Shown here: in pieces, positions 12,681 through 20,074 of the stretch
Layout: each line of letters begins with the position of its first letter
Position numbering within the stretch: the first letter of the stretch is position 1
NCBI GenBank assembly: GCA_020634755.1
Contig: JACKBC010000067.1
Coordinates: forward strand, 1 to 26,828
DNA: 26,828 nucleotides
Reading direction: 5' to 3'
Source of the DNA: Caldilineaceae bacterium
GTDB taxonomy: Bacteria > Chloroflexota > Anaerolineae > Caldilineales > Caldilineaceae
Position numbers and translations under genes: made by a program
Notes under the pieces: model-generated
Database searches by the model: none
What the model was told of the DNA's origin: nothing
Seen by the model: only the letters and a program-made list of their open reading frames with translations

Positions 12681-13220
12681 ATGACGCAACGCAAGAGTTC
12701 GGGCTCCAATGCCAAAAATGAAGGCAGAACGGACCAAAACAACCGCAAACGCCCATTGCGCCGCCGGCGTAGAAGGCGCACCGATGGTGAAAAAAATTCG
12801 CAGTCCGCGAATCGTACGGAGCGGTCGTCGCGCCAATCCAGAGGTGGTGGCGACAAATCATCGGGCGACCGACGCCGGCGCACTTCGCAGGCGCGGCGTC
12901 GGCGTCGCGTGCGGCGTTCGCGCAGCGAGCCGGCCACGCCGTCGATTATGGATGATATTGAGCAAGAATATACGGCGCCTATGTCAGTCTTTGTCTATAC
13001 CCATGTGGTGCGCCCCAATTCTGGCGGTTATGAATTCCGTTCCGAAAGTTTTCCCAAGTCTTCTCGCCGCATTGAGGACTATCAAATCGACTATTCGCAC
13101 ATTATGGGTACTATTTTGGAAGTTGATCCGGAAAACCTGCCCAAATTTGAATGGTATTGGGGACCCGATGAAGAAGAGCCACAGGAAGATGGTGGCGAAA
13201 ACAACAATCCCGAGAATTAA
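12681..13220 (+). CDS. Arg-rich protein with acidic C-terminus, unknown function
   Basis: A 179-residue protein that I do not recognise. Residues 1-85 are extremely basic and low in complexity, with runs such as RRRRRRR and QARRRRRVRRSR, and are probably disordered. Residues about 90-160 look folded (YTAPMSVFVYTHVVRPN, YEFRSESFPKSSRRIEDYQIDYSHIMGTILEVD, FEWYWGPDEEE), and the final residues are acidic and Asn-rich. This charge layout suggests binding to RNA, DNA or ribosomes, next to the tRNA synthetase gene downstream; that is inference. A frame of equal length overlaps it at 12709-13248, but only this one has the YEFRSESFP-type regular protein segment. ATG 12681 has only a weak GGGATG upstream. 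Confidence 0.65.
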   Translation: MTQRKSSGSNAKNEGRTDQNNRKRPLRRRRRRRTDGEKNSQSANRTERSSRQSRGGGDKSSGDRRRRTSQARRRRRVRRSRSEPATPSIMDDIEQEYTAPMSVFVYTHVVRPNSGGYEFRSESFPKSSRRIEDYQIDYSHIMGTILEVDPENLPKFEWYWGPDEEEPQEDGGENNNPEN

Positions 13221-13264
13221 TCACCCTCTGCCAATGAATGGTAGTTAGTCAGCGGAGCAATAAC

Positions 13265-14608
13265 GTGGCGACTGTCGTAACAATTGAAAATCTCAAAGAT
13301 TATGTGGATCAAGAAGTCACCCTCCAGGGCTGGCTTTATAACAAGACCGGCAAAGGCAAACTGCAATTCTTGCAGGTGCGCGATGGCACTGGTATTTGCC
13401 AGGTAGTGGTCTTTCGCGGCAACGTGAGCGAAGAGGATTTTGATGCCGGCAAACAGCTCACGCAGGAAAGCTGTCTGCGCGTGACCGGTCGCGTAAAAGC
13501 AGAGGAGCGCGCGCCCGGCATCCCTGGCGGCTTTGAACTGGACGCGACCAGCCTGGCCATTGTGCAGATTGCGGAAGCCTATCCCATTTCGCCCAAAGAT
13601 CACGGCGTCGAATTTTTGATGGAAAATCGGCATCTGTGGCTGCGCTCCAGCCGCCAGTGGGCCGTTATGCGCGTGCGCGCGACCGTGGTCAGCGCCATTC
13701 GCGATTGGCTGGATGAGCATGGCTTTCTCAATGTGGATACGCCGATCATCACTCCGTCGGCTGCCGAAGGAACCAGCACGCTCTTTGAAATTGACTATCA
13801 CGGCGAACCGGCCTACTTGGCGCAAACGGGCCAACTTTACAACGAGGCCAATATTTTTGCCTTTGGCAAAGTCTATTGTTTTGGTCCCACTTTCCGTGCC
13901 GAAAAGAGCAAAACGCGCCGCCATCTGCAAGAATTCTGGATGGTGGAACCGGAGATCGCTTTCTGCAACCTGGAACAGCTCATGGAGGTGGAAGAGCAGT
14001 TCGTCAGCTATATTATCCAGCGCTGCCTTACGGATCGCGCCGCTGAGCTACAGGTGCTGGAGCGTGATCTCAGCCAGCTTCAAAACATTGCCCCGCCCTT
14101 TCCGCGCATCCACTATGATGTGGCCGTGGATATGATCAACAAAGCCGCTGCGGCTGGAGAACTGGTGCCTGGCTATGATGACCCGGTGCCCGCCATTGAG
14201 TGGGGCGACGATTTTGGCAGCCCCCACGAAACCTATGTGGCCGCCCAGTTTAATAAACCGGTCTTTGTGCATCATTATCCCACGCAGGTCAAGGCATTCT
14301 ACATGGAGCCCGATCCAGATCGTCCCGAGGTGTGCCGCAGCGTGGACCTGTTGGCGCCCGAAGGCTATGGCGAGATCATCGGGGGCAGCGAGCGCATGAG
14401 CGATCCGCAAAAGCTGCTGGAATCGATCCATCGGCATGAACTGCCCGAAGAAGCGTACGATTGGTATATGGATCTGCGCAAATATGGCTCGGTGGTGCAC
14501 AGTGGCTTTGGTCTGGGCGTCGAGCGCACGGTGGCTTGGGTGTGCGGATTGGGTCACGTGCGCGAAACCATTGCCTTCCCGCGCATGCTGGGCATCATGC
14601 GGCCATAA
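13265..14608 (+). CDS. asnS: Asparagine--tRNA ligase
   Basis: A 447-residue class II aminoacyl-tRNA synthetase of the Asx group. An N-terminal OB-fold anticodon-binding domain (VTLQGWLYNKTG, LQFLQVRDGTGICQVVVF) precedes the catalytic core. Motif 2, FRAEKSKTRRHLQEFWMVEPE, and motif 3, SGFGLGVERTVAWVCGL, are intact. The RRHLQEFWMVEPE form favours asparaginyl over aspartyl specificity. The C-terminus ends in HVRETIAFPRMLGIMRP, somewhat unlike the usual bacterial FPRTPG. I choose GTG 13265, which has GGAG at 13254-13257; ATG 13238 is in frame nine codons upstream but lacks a ribosome site. The Arg-rich gene ends 44 bases before. It presumably charges tRNA-Asn directly. Confidence 0.9.
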   Translation: MATVVTIENLKDYVDQEVTLQGWLYNKTGKGKLQFLQVRDGTGICQVVVFRGNVSEEDFDAGKQLTQESCLRVTGRVKAEERAPGIPGGFELDATSLAIVQIAEAYPISPKDHGVEFLMENRHLWLRSSRQWAVMRVRATVVSAIRDWLDEHGFLNVDTPIITPSAAEGTSTLFEIDYHGEPAYLAQTGQLYNEANIFAFGKVYCFGPTFRAEKSKTRRHLQEFWMVEPEIAFCNLEQLMEVEEQFVSYIIQRCLTDRAAELQVLERDLSQLQNIAPPFPRIHYDVAVDMINKAAAAGELVPGYDDPVPAIEWGDDFGSPHETYVAAQFNKPVFVHHYPTQVKAFYMEPDPDRPEVCRSVDLLAPEGYGEIIGGSERMSDPQKLLESIHRHELPEEAYDWYMDLRKYGSVVHSGFGLGVERTVAWVCGLGHVRETIAFPRMLGIMRP

Positions 14609-14615
14609 AATATGA

Positions 14616-14837
14616 CGAACTTTCCCGCTTGTAGTCGGAAATTTTGGAGACTGCAAGAGTGTTGGTGGCGGTGTCCAAGAATTACGGATTCCACATGGAC
14701 CGGGATATCGTATCTATTTTGGGCGCAGGGGCAATACGGTTGTCATTCTGTTGTATGGTGGCGATAAGGGAACGCAGCCACGAGATATTGCTTTGGCCCA
14801 AAAATACTGGAATGAGTATACGCGGAGGAGTAAATGA
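14616..14837 (+). pseudogene. 5'-truncated HigB/RelE-family toxin remnant
   Basis: The frame from 14616 encodes VVGNFGDCKSVGGGVQELRI and then GPGYRIYFGRRGNTVVILLYGG, DKGTQPRDIALAQKYWNEYTRRSK and a TGA stop. This is the C-terminal two-thirds of the phage-derived HigB-like addiction-module killer family (GNFGDxK, LRI, GPGYRIYF, LLxGGDK). The first 40 or so residues are missing: a stop lies at 14613 and the synthetase gene ends at 14608. In the other frame just upstream, ELSRL followed by a stop resembles the preceding family segment, suggesting a one-base deletion near 14631-14636. The stop overlaps the antitoxin start as ATGA. The toxin is very likely inactive. Confidence 0.75.
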
Positions 14838-15130
14838 TCCCACTTACGGTGAAGTACGAGGATGGTTTAAAAGCTGCTTTGGCGGATCCTGCCGAAGCGG
14901 CTGCCTATTTGAACGCCGCGCTTGAAGAAAATGACCAGGAAATATTTCTATTGGCATTGCGTGATATTGCCGAAAGTCGCGGTCTTTCTCAAGTCGCCCA
15001 GGATGCAGCTCTTAACCGTGAAAATCTATACCGTATGTTATCATCCACTGGCAATCCGCAGCTCTCTAGTTTGAATTCGTTGTTGCACAGCATTGGTTTG
15101 CGCTTAGCCGTTGAAGTCGAGACCGTCTGA
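14834..15130 (+). CDS. HigA-type addiction module antitoxin
   Basis: A 98-residue protein of the HigA-like antidote family. Residues 38-75 hold an XRE-type helix-turn-helix (LALRDIAESRGLSQVAQDAALNRENLYRML). The N-terminal part, DPAEAAAYLNAALEENDQEIFLLALRDIA, is the characteristic segment of the addiction-module antidote proteins. GGAGG at 14824-14828 precedes ATG 14834, which overlaps the stop of the toxin remnant by the sequence ATGA. With its toxin truncated it is now a solitary antitoxin; it may persist as a repressor or as an antidote to a related toxin elsewhere. It appears complete. Confidence 0.85.
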   Translation: MIPLTVKYEDGLKAALADPAEAAAYLNAALEENDQEIFLLALRDIAESRGLSQVAQDAALNRENLYRMLSSTGNPQLSSLNSLLHSIGLRLAVEVETV

Positions 15131-15160
15131 CTGTAACGTTGACTGTGATTTATACTGTCT

Positions 15161-16231
15161 ATGATCTATATAGTACTAGGTGTCTTGACGTTTTTGCTCA
15201 GTCTCCTGCTAACGCCGTTGGCCAGCAAACTTGGTCTGCAAATGGGACTGGCGGATCAGCCCGGTGGGCGGCGTAAACATCAAGGGGTAATTCCACGAAC
15301 CGGTGGTTTGGCGCTCTTTAGCGCCTTTTTTATTGTCATTTTGCTGACGCTGCTGCCGCTTCTGCTGCCGCAGACGGCCGGCTGGTTCCCGCCGCGCAAC
15401 GATCCAAACGAGCTGCGTCGCCTGCTGGCATTGCTGGGCGGAACGTTCTTTTGTGTAATTGCCGGCTATTTGGACGATCGCTATGAATGGTCTAGCTGGC
15501 CCCAATTTGCGGTTCAGATCATGGCCGGGCTCATTGCCATTAGCGGACTCATCTTTCTCAAGCATATTAATAATCCATTTGGCGATGGCTATCTGGGTGG
15601 CGTCAATGGCCTGCCCTGGTGGATTGTGGGGCCAGTGACCATTGGCTGGTTTATGGTCATGATGAACACCGTCAACTGGCTGGATGGACTCAGCGGGCTG
15701 GTGGCGGGGGTCACCGCCATTTTCTGCGTAATCCTGGCGGTACACATGCTCTTCCGCGCCGAAGAGCCACAGCTTAGCGTGGCCATTTTGCCTATTGTAC
15801 TGCTGGGTGCGGTGCTTGGCTTTTTGCCTTTTAACTTTGCTCCGGCCCGCATTTTTATGGGCAGCAGCGGCAGCTATTTCCTGGGGTTTGCCCTGGCCAG
15901 CCTGGGCATTATCGGCGGCGCCCGCGTGGCCGCGGTCATGCTCATATTGGGCCTGCCGCTAATCGACTTTGCCTGGCTCATCTTTTTGCGTTGGCGCCGC
16001 CACGGCGCTCCCGGCCAAGGCGGTCGCGATCACTTGCACTTTCGTTTGCTGGACCGCGGTCTGGCTGAACGCACTATTGTGATTGGCTATTGGCTCTTCT
16101 GCGCCCTCTTCGGCGGGTTGACCCTGCTGATCGATGACCGGCTCTATAAGCTGTTGGCGCTGTTGGTTCTGGGTCTGCTGGCCCTGCTGGTTCTGGTGTG
16201 GGCGGCCCAGGAGAACGAAACAGTAGAATGA
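15161..16231 (+). CDS. WecA/MraY-family phosphosugar transferase (glycosyltransferase family 4)
   Basis: A 356-residue polytopic membrane protein that transfers a sugar-1-phosphate from a UDP-sugar to undecaprenyl phosphate, starting cell-wall or envelope polysaccharide synthesis. About ten hydrophobic helices are visible. AGYLDDRYEW places the conserved metal-associated Asp pair at 105-106, NWLDGLSG is at 172-179, and a GRDHLHFRLLDRG loop corresponds to the HxHHR region. The usual MGDxGS motif reads MGSSGSYFLG at about 233-242, so the conserved Asp is Ser. The length fits WecA better than MraY, and the true MraY should be elsewhere in a cell-wall cluster. ATG 15161 lacks a Shine-Dalgarno. 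TsaD follows 15 bases after its stop, so the two probably form an operon. Confidence 0.88.
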   Translation: MIYIVLGVLTFLLSLLLTPLASKLGLQMGLADQPGGRRKHQGVIPRTGGLALFSAFFIVILLTLLPLLLPQTAGWFPPRNDPNELRRLLALLGGTFFCVIAGYLDDRYEWSSWPQFAVQIMAGLIAISGLIFLKHINNPFGDGYLGGVNGLPWWIVGPVTIGWFMVMMNTVNWLDGLSGLVAGVTAIFCVILAVHMLFRAEEPQLSVAILPIVLLGAVLGFLPFNFAPARIFMGSSGSYFLGFALASLGIIGGARVAAVMLILGLPLIDFAWLIFLRWRRHGAPGQGGRDHLHFRLLDRGLAERTIVIGYWLFCALFGGLTLLIDDRLYKLLALLVLGLLALLVLVWAAQENETVE

Positions 16232-16246
16232 TTAATCGATGATCTC

Positions 16247-17347
16247 ATGACCAAAATTTTAGCCATTGAAACCAGTTGTGATGAAACTGCCGCGGCCGTA
16301 GTGGAGAATGGTCGTACGCTATTGAGCAATGTGGTGGCCACGCAGATTGATCTACATCGGCGCTATGGCGGCGTCTTTCCAGAGGTGGCCAGCCGCCAGC
16401 ACGTATTGACCATTGCGCCCGTGGTGCGCCAGGCATTGGACGAAGCGGATATTACGGATGTACGCACGCTAGACGCCGTGGCCGTGACCCATGGACCGGG
16501 ATTGGCGGGCAGCCTGCTGGTCGGCGTCAACGCGGCCAAGGGGCTCAGTTTTGCCAGTGGCCTGCCGCTGATTCCGATCAACCATCTAGAAGGGCACGTT
16601 TACAGCAACTGGGTCGACGTCAACGCGCCGGCCACAATCAAAGAACAGGCGCGGCCGGCTGAGCAGTTTCCGGTTTTAATCCTGCTGGTTTCGGGTGGCC
16701 ACACCGAGCTGATCTTGATGACTGGCCACTGTCAATATCAGCGGTTGGGCGGCACGCTGGATGATGCCGCTGGTGAAGCATTTGACAAGGTCGCGCGTCT
16801 ATTGGCGCTTGGGTTTCCCGGCGGCCCCGCCATTCAGCAGGCTGCGGCGCAGGGGGATGCGCACTACTTTAAGCTGCCGCGCCCGCTACTGCATAATGCA
16901 GACCACCGCTTCAATTTTAGCTTTTCTGGGCTTAAAACGGCGGTGCTCAACCTGGTGCGCCAGTTGGAATCAGATGGCGCAGATCCGCGTGAGCCGCAAT
17001 TGGCGGCGCACATTGCCGCCTCATTTCAAGCCGCCGTGGCCGATGTGTTGATTGCCAAAACCGCCGCCGCGGCCGCCGCGTTTCACGTGGCGCAAGTTTG
17101 CATTTGCGGCGGCGTTAGCGCCAACCGCAGCCTGCGTGAACTGGCTCAGCAGCGTTTCACACAAATGCAGCTTCCCCTATATATCCCACCTCTTGCCCTC
17201 TGCACCGACAACGCCGCCATGATCGGCGCCGCGGCCTTTTACCGGCTGCGTCACGACCCACAGGCCGTGCACGATCTCTCTGTGGATGTATTCGCTAATT
17301 TGCCGCTGACCAGTGTCTCTCTTGACGAAAGCCCCGAGTTCACTTAG
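16247..17347 (+). CDS. tsaD: tRNA N6-adenosine threonylcarbamoyltransferase
   Basis: A 366-residue TsaD (YgjD/Kae1 family), which transfers the threonylcarbamoyl group to A37 of ANN-decoding tRNAs with TsaB and TsaE. The ASKHA-fold start ILAIETSCDET is at 4-13. H113 and H117 in NHLEGH bind the iron. LVSGGHTEL, GEAFDKVARLLALGFPGG, FNFSFSGLKTA and CTDNAAMIGAAA are the standard conserved blocks. The length is slightly above the E. coli enzyme, mostly from a short insertion near 127-137. It starts 15 bases after the phosphosugar transferase gene with no visible strong Shine-Dalgarno, suggesting coupling. The C-terminus is complete. Confidence 0.96.
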   Translation: MTKILAIETSCDETAAAVVENGRTLLSNVVATQIDLHRRYGGVFPEVASRQHVLTIAPVVRQALDEADITDVRTLDAVAVTHGPGLAGSLLVGVNAAKGLSFASGLPLIPINHLEGHVYSNWVDVNAPATIKEQARPAEQFPVLILLVSGGHTELILMTGHCQYQRLGGTLDDAAGEAFDKVARLLALGFPGGPAIQQAAAQGDAHYFKLPRPLLHNADHRFNFSFSGLKTAVLNLVRQLESDGADPREPQLAAHIAASFQAAVADVLIAKTAAAAAAFHVAQVCICGGVSANRSLRELAQQRFTQMQLPLYIPPLALCTDNAAMIGAAAFYRLRHDPQAVHDLSVDVFANLPLTSVSLDESPEFT

Positions 17348-17383
17348 AATGGTTCGGTTTGGCATCGAAAATTATTAATTTCG

Positions 17384-17425
17384 CAGATTGCACCAATTTG
17401 AAATCTTTCAGATTGGTGCAATCTG
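17384..17425. repeat. Perfect hairpin repeat upstream of typA
   Basis: CAGATTGCACCAAT at 17384-17397 is the exact reverse complement of 17412-17425. The 14 bases between can pair further as six more pairs (one G-T), leaving almost no loop. No T tract follows on the plus strand. It ends 30 bases before the typA start and 36 bases after the tsaD stop, and shares the words CGCAGATT and AGATTGCAC with the 50-bp repeat family. Confidence 0.75.
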
Positions 17426-17455
17426 TTGAATGTATTTATCAAAGTTGAATTATCT

Positions 17456-19300
17456 ATGGAATATCAAGAAAATATCCGCAACGTCGCCATTATTGCCCAT
17501 GTGGATCACGGCAAAACCACGCTGGTAGACGGCATGTTGCGGCAGACAAATGTTTTTCGCACCAATCAGCAAGTAGCCGAGCGCGTGCTCGATTCCAACG
17601 ACTTGGAGCGCGAGCGCGGCATTACAATTCTGGCTAAAAATACGGGCATTTCGTATGATGCCCTCGATGGGCAAGAGTATACAATCAACATTGTCGACAC
17701 GCCCGGCCACGCCGATTTTGGCGGTGAAGTCGAGCGCGTGGTCAACATGGTGGATGGCGTGGTGCTGCTGGTGGATGCCGTGGAAGGACCCATGCCGCAG
17801 ACGCGCTTTGTGTTGCGGCAGGCGCTGCAACGCGGCTTGAAAGCCGTGGTGGTGGTCAATAAAATCGACCGGCCCGCTTCCCGTCCGGCCTATGCTGTCA
17901 ACGCCACATTTGATCTGTTTGTGGATTTGGGCGCTACTGAAGAGCAAGCCGATTTCCCGGTGATTTACACCAATGCCCTGGAGGGTCGCGCCGGGCTGGA
18001 ACCCGATGAACTGGCCCACGATCTGCGTCCGCTCTTTGAAGCAATATTGGCCCACATCCCGCCGCCGCAGGCCACGCTCAATGGCCCTAGCCAAATGTTG
18101 GTGACCACGCTGGAATACAGCAGCTTTGTGGGCAAAATCGCGGTGGGGCGCCTCAGCAGCGGCAACCTGCGTACGGGCCAGCAGATCATGCACATCAGCG
18201 CCAAAGGGGAAATGACACCGGCCAAGATTGCCCAGGTCTTTGCCTTCCGCAATTTGAAGCGCGAGGTGCAGGATGAAGTATTGGCTGGCAACATCGTAGC
18301 CGTTTCGGGCATTGAAACGGTGGGCATTGGCGATACGCTGGCCGATCTCAACGACCCGCGGCCGCTGCCTCCCATTACGGTGGAAGAGCCGACTGTGCGC
18401 ATGACCTTTGGCATCAACGACAGTCCTTTTGCCGGCAGAGAAGGCCAATATTTGACTAGCCGCCAAATTCGCGAACGGCTCATGCGCGAGCTAGAGAGTA
18501 ATGTAGCGCTGCGCGTGGCCGAAACTGACAGCGCCAGCGAATTTATTGTGTCTGGCCGCGGCGAGCTGCATCTGGCCATTTTCATTGAGACCATGCGCCG
18601 CGAAGGCTATGAATTTACGGTGAGCAAGCCAGAGGTCATTTTTAAAGAAGGCCCAGAAGGGCTGCTGGAGCCTATGGAGCAGATTTTTGTAGAGGTACTT
18701 AGCGATTACTTTGGCCCCGTCAGCGAGATGCTGGGCAAGCGTCGCTCCCGGTTGGTTGACTTGAGCTATGGGGATGACGGCACCGTCTACGGTGAATATT
18801 TGATTCCCACCCGCGGTACGTTGGGCTTTCGCCAGCCATTCCTAACCGTGACGCGCGGCACAGGCATCTTCCACACGCTTTTTCACGATTACGAACCCTA
18901 TGCCGGCGACATCGACACACAAGAACACGGCTCGCTGGTGGCATTGGAAACAGGCGATGTAAGCGCCTATGCGCTAGAACATCTGACGCAGCGCGGCTCA
19001 TTTTTCGTTAAGCCGGGGGATGAAGTCTACGCCGGCCAGGTGGTGGGCCAGCACATTCGCAATGAGGATCTGGTGCTCAACGTTTGTCGCACCAAGCATT
19101 TGACCGGTCACCGCGCCGTGCCCAAAGCCATTTCCGAATCGCTATCCGCCCCGCGCGTCATGTCGCTGGACGACTCCATTGAATATCTGGCCACCGACGA
19201 ACTGCTGGAAGTGACGCCGATTTCGCTGCGCATCCGTAAAAAGGAGCTGCGTCACGAAATCCGCCAGCGCGCGGCCAAGGCGGCCAAAAAGAACGCGTAA
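17456..19300 (+). CDS. typA: Translational GTPase TypA/BipA
   Basis: A 614-residue ribosome-associated GTPase of the EF-G-like family, involved in 50S assembly and stress adaptation. G1 AHVDHGKTT is at 14-22, the switch-I RERGIT follows at 52-57, G3 DTPGHADFGGE is at 81-91 and G4 NKID is at 135-138. EF-Tu domain 2, EF-G domain III and the V-like domain follow, ending in the basic TypA-specific C-terminus (LRIRKKELRHEIRQRAAKAAKK). I start at ATG 17456 because MEYQENIRNVAI matches the family. An in-frame TTG at 17426 would begin at the edge of a palindrome and has no ribosome site. No strong Shine-Dalgarno is visible. Length agrees with the family (about 600). Confidence 0.96.
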   Translation: MEYQENIRNVAIIAHVDHGKTTLVDGMLRQTNVFRTNQQVAERVLDSNDLERERGITILAKNTGISYDALDGQEYTINIVDTPGHADFGGEVERVVNMVDGVVLLVDAVEGPMPQTRFVLRQALQRGLKAVVVVNKIDRPASRPAYAVNATFDLFVDLGATEEQADFPVIYTNALEGRAGLEPDELAHDLRPLFEAILAHIPPPQATLNGPSQMLVTTLEYSSFVGKIAVGRLSSGNLRTGQQIMHISAKGEMTPAKIAQVFAFRNLKREVQDEVLAGNIVAVSGIETVGIGDTLADLNDPRPLPPITVEEPTVRMTFGINDSPFAGREGQYLTSRQIRERLMRELESNVALRVAETDSASEFIVSGRGELHLAIFIETMRREGYEFTVSKPEVIFKEGPEGLLEPMEQIFVEVLSDYFGPVSEMLGKRRSRLVDLSYGDDGTVYGEYLIPTRGTLGFRQPFLTVTRGTGIFHTLFHDYEPYAGDIDTQEHGSLVALETGDVSAYALEHLTQRGSFFVKPGDEVYAGQVVGQHIRNEDLVLNVCRTKHLTGHRAVPKAISESLSAPRVMSLDDSIEYLATDELLEVTPISLRIRKKELRHEIRQRAAKAAKKNA

Positions 19301-19349
19301 ATAATCGAGCGCATCGCTGATAAGTGCACTGCCAAATTTGTGCGCGGAT

Positions 19350-19401
19350 GCACGCGGATGGACGCAGATTTTTCAGGCGCCATCTGTGTGCATCCGCGTG
19401 C
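19350..19401. repeat. 20-bp-stem hairpin repeat after typA
   Basis: GCACGCGGATGGACGCAGAT at 19350-19369 pairs with 19382-19401 at 18 of 20 positions around a 12-nt loop. Another copy of the word GCGGATG lies just before it. It shares CGCAGATTT with the 50-bp repeat family and lies 49 bases after the typA stop. Confidence 0.7.
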
Positions 19402-19426
19402 CCTATCTTATGGCTGATAATGACTC

Positions 19427-19462
19427 ATCGTCCAAACTTATTATGGTTTGGACGATTGTTTT
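19427..19462. terminator. Bidirectional terminator between typA and the phosphatase operon
   Basis: ATCGTCCAAAC at 19427-19437 pairs perfectly with 19446-19456 around an 8-nt loop, and TGTTTTG follows. Its position between converging genes (typA on plus, the phosphatase operon on minus) suits shared termination. Confidence 0.6.
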
Positions 19463-19477
19463 GTATGAACAACAGGG

Positions 19478-20074
19478 CTAATTCAGATGCTCATGGGCGG
19501 CCAGCGTTTGCAGGGCAAATTGCAGCCCATCAAAAGTGACTGTGGTGATGGCGCATTCGGCCATGTGCAGATAGGTGGGGTTGTAGGTAGCCAACGCCGC
19601 GGCGCTGTACTGGTTGCGCAAAAAGTCGGTAATCGCGCCACCATGGGTGACTACAATGATGTGGGCGTCGGGATTCGAACGGGCTACATCATGCAGCGCC
19701 GCGGCAAAATTGCGTCCGGCTGTGTATGCCGACTGGCCACCGGGTGGCGTGTAGTGGCGTTCGGCGCTGCACCGCTCCCACTCGGCCACAAATTCGGCAA
19801 AAGATTGGCCCGGCGTGTCGCCCCAATTGGCGCGCTCGCGCAGCCGCGAATCGACCACGGGGTCAAGTGCGAGCGCATGGGCAATGGGGCGTGCGGTCTC
19901 CGTGCAGCGCCGCAACGGGCTACATATGAGCTGGCTAAAGGGAATCGACTTATCTATTGGCGCGGCAAAATGGTGCGCGGTTAATTGCGCTTCTTGATGA
20001 CCCGCAGGCGTGAGCGATACATCGCCCGCTTGCTGTTCTTTTTTGCCATGTCGCACTAAATAGAAAGTGGTCAC
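19478..20074 (-). CDS. Histidine phosphatase family protein
   Basis: A 198-residue member of the histidine phosphatase (phosphoglycerate mutase-like) superfamily. LVRHG at 6-10 carries the phosphorylated His9. CSPLRRCTET at 51-60 holds the conserved arginine, Glu80 (RLRERANWGD) is the likely acid and H144 in VVTHGG the second histidine. The start is GTG at 20074; the stop of the CPBP gene overlaps as GTGA, which fixes the start and implies translational coupling. An open extension reaches 20365, but that stretch is out-of-frame sequence of the CPBP gene. It is the last gene of a three-gene minus-strand run. Substrate is unknown (sugar phosphate, phosphohistidine protein or cobalamin-type are all possible). 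Confidence 0.88.
   Translation of the reverse strand: MTTFYLVRHGKKEQQAGDVSLTPAGHQEAQLTAHHFAAPIDKSIPFSQLICSPLRRCTETARPIAHALALDPVVDSRLRERANWGDTPGQSFAEFVAEWERCSAERHYTPPGGQSAYTAGRNFAAALHDVARSNPDAHIIVVTHGGAITDFLRNQYSAAALATYNPTYLHMAECAITTVTFDGLQFALQTLAAHEHLN

Noticed and set aside
12709..13248. A 179-codon frame overlapping the Arg-rich gene
   Set aside because: It has no family pattern, lacks a ribosome site and overlaps the chosen frame, whose C-terminal half looks like a folded protein.
14644..14925. 93-codon frame between asnS and the antitoxin
   Set aside because: It overlaps both the toxin remnant and the antitoxin in other frames and resembles no family.
17450..18466. 338-codon antisense frame within typA
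   Set aside because: It is the complement of highly conserved GTPase domains and has no motif of its own.
19669..19690. A tRNA T-loop-like sequence (GGGATTCGAAC)
   Set aside because: It lies inside the histidine phosphatase gene, and no acceptor stem, D-arm or anticodon arm fits around it on either strand.
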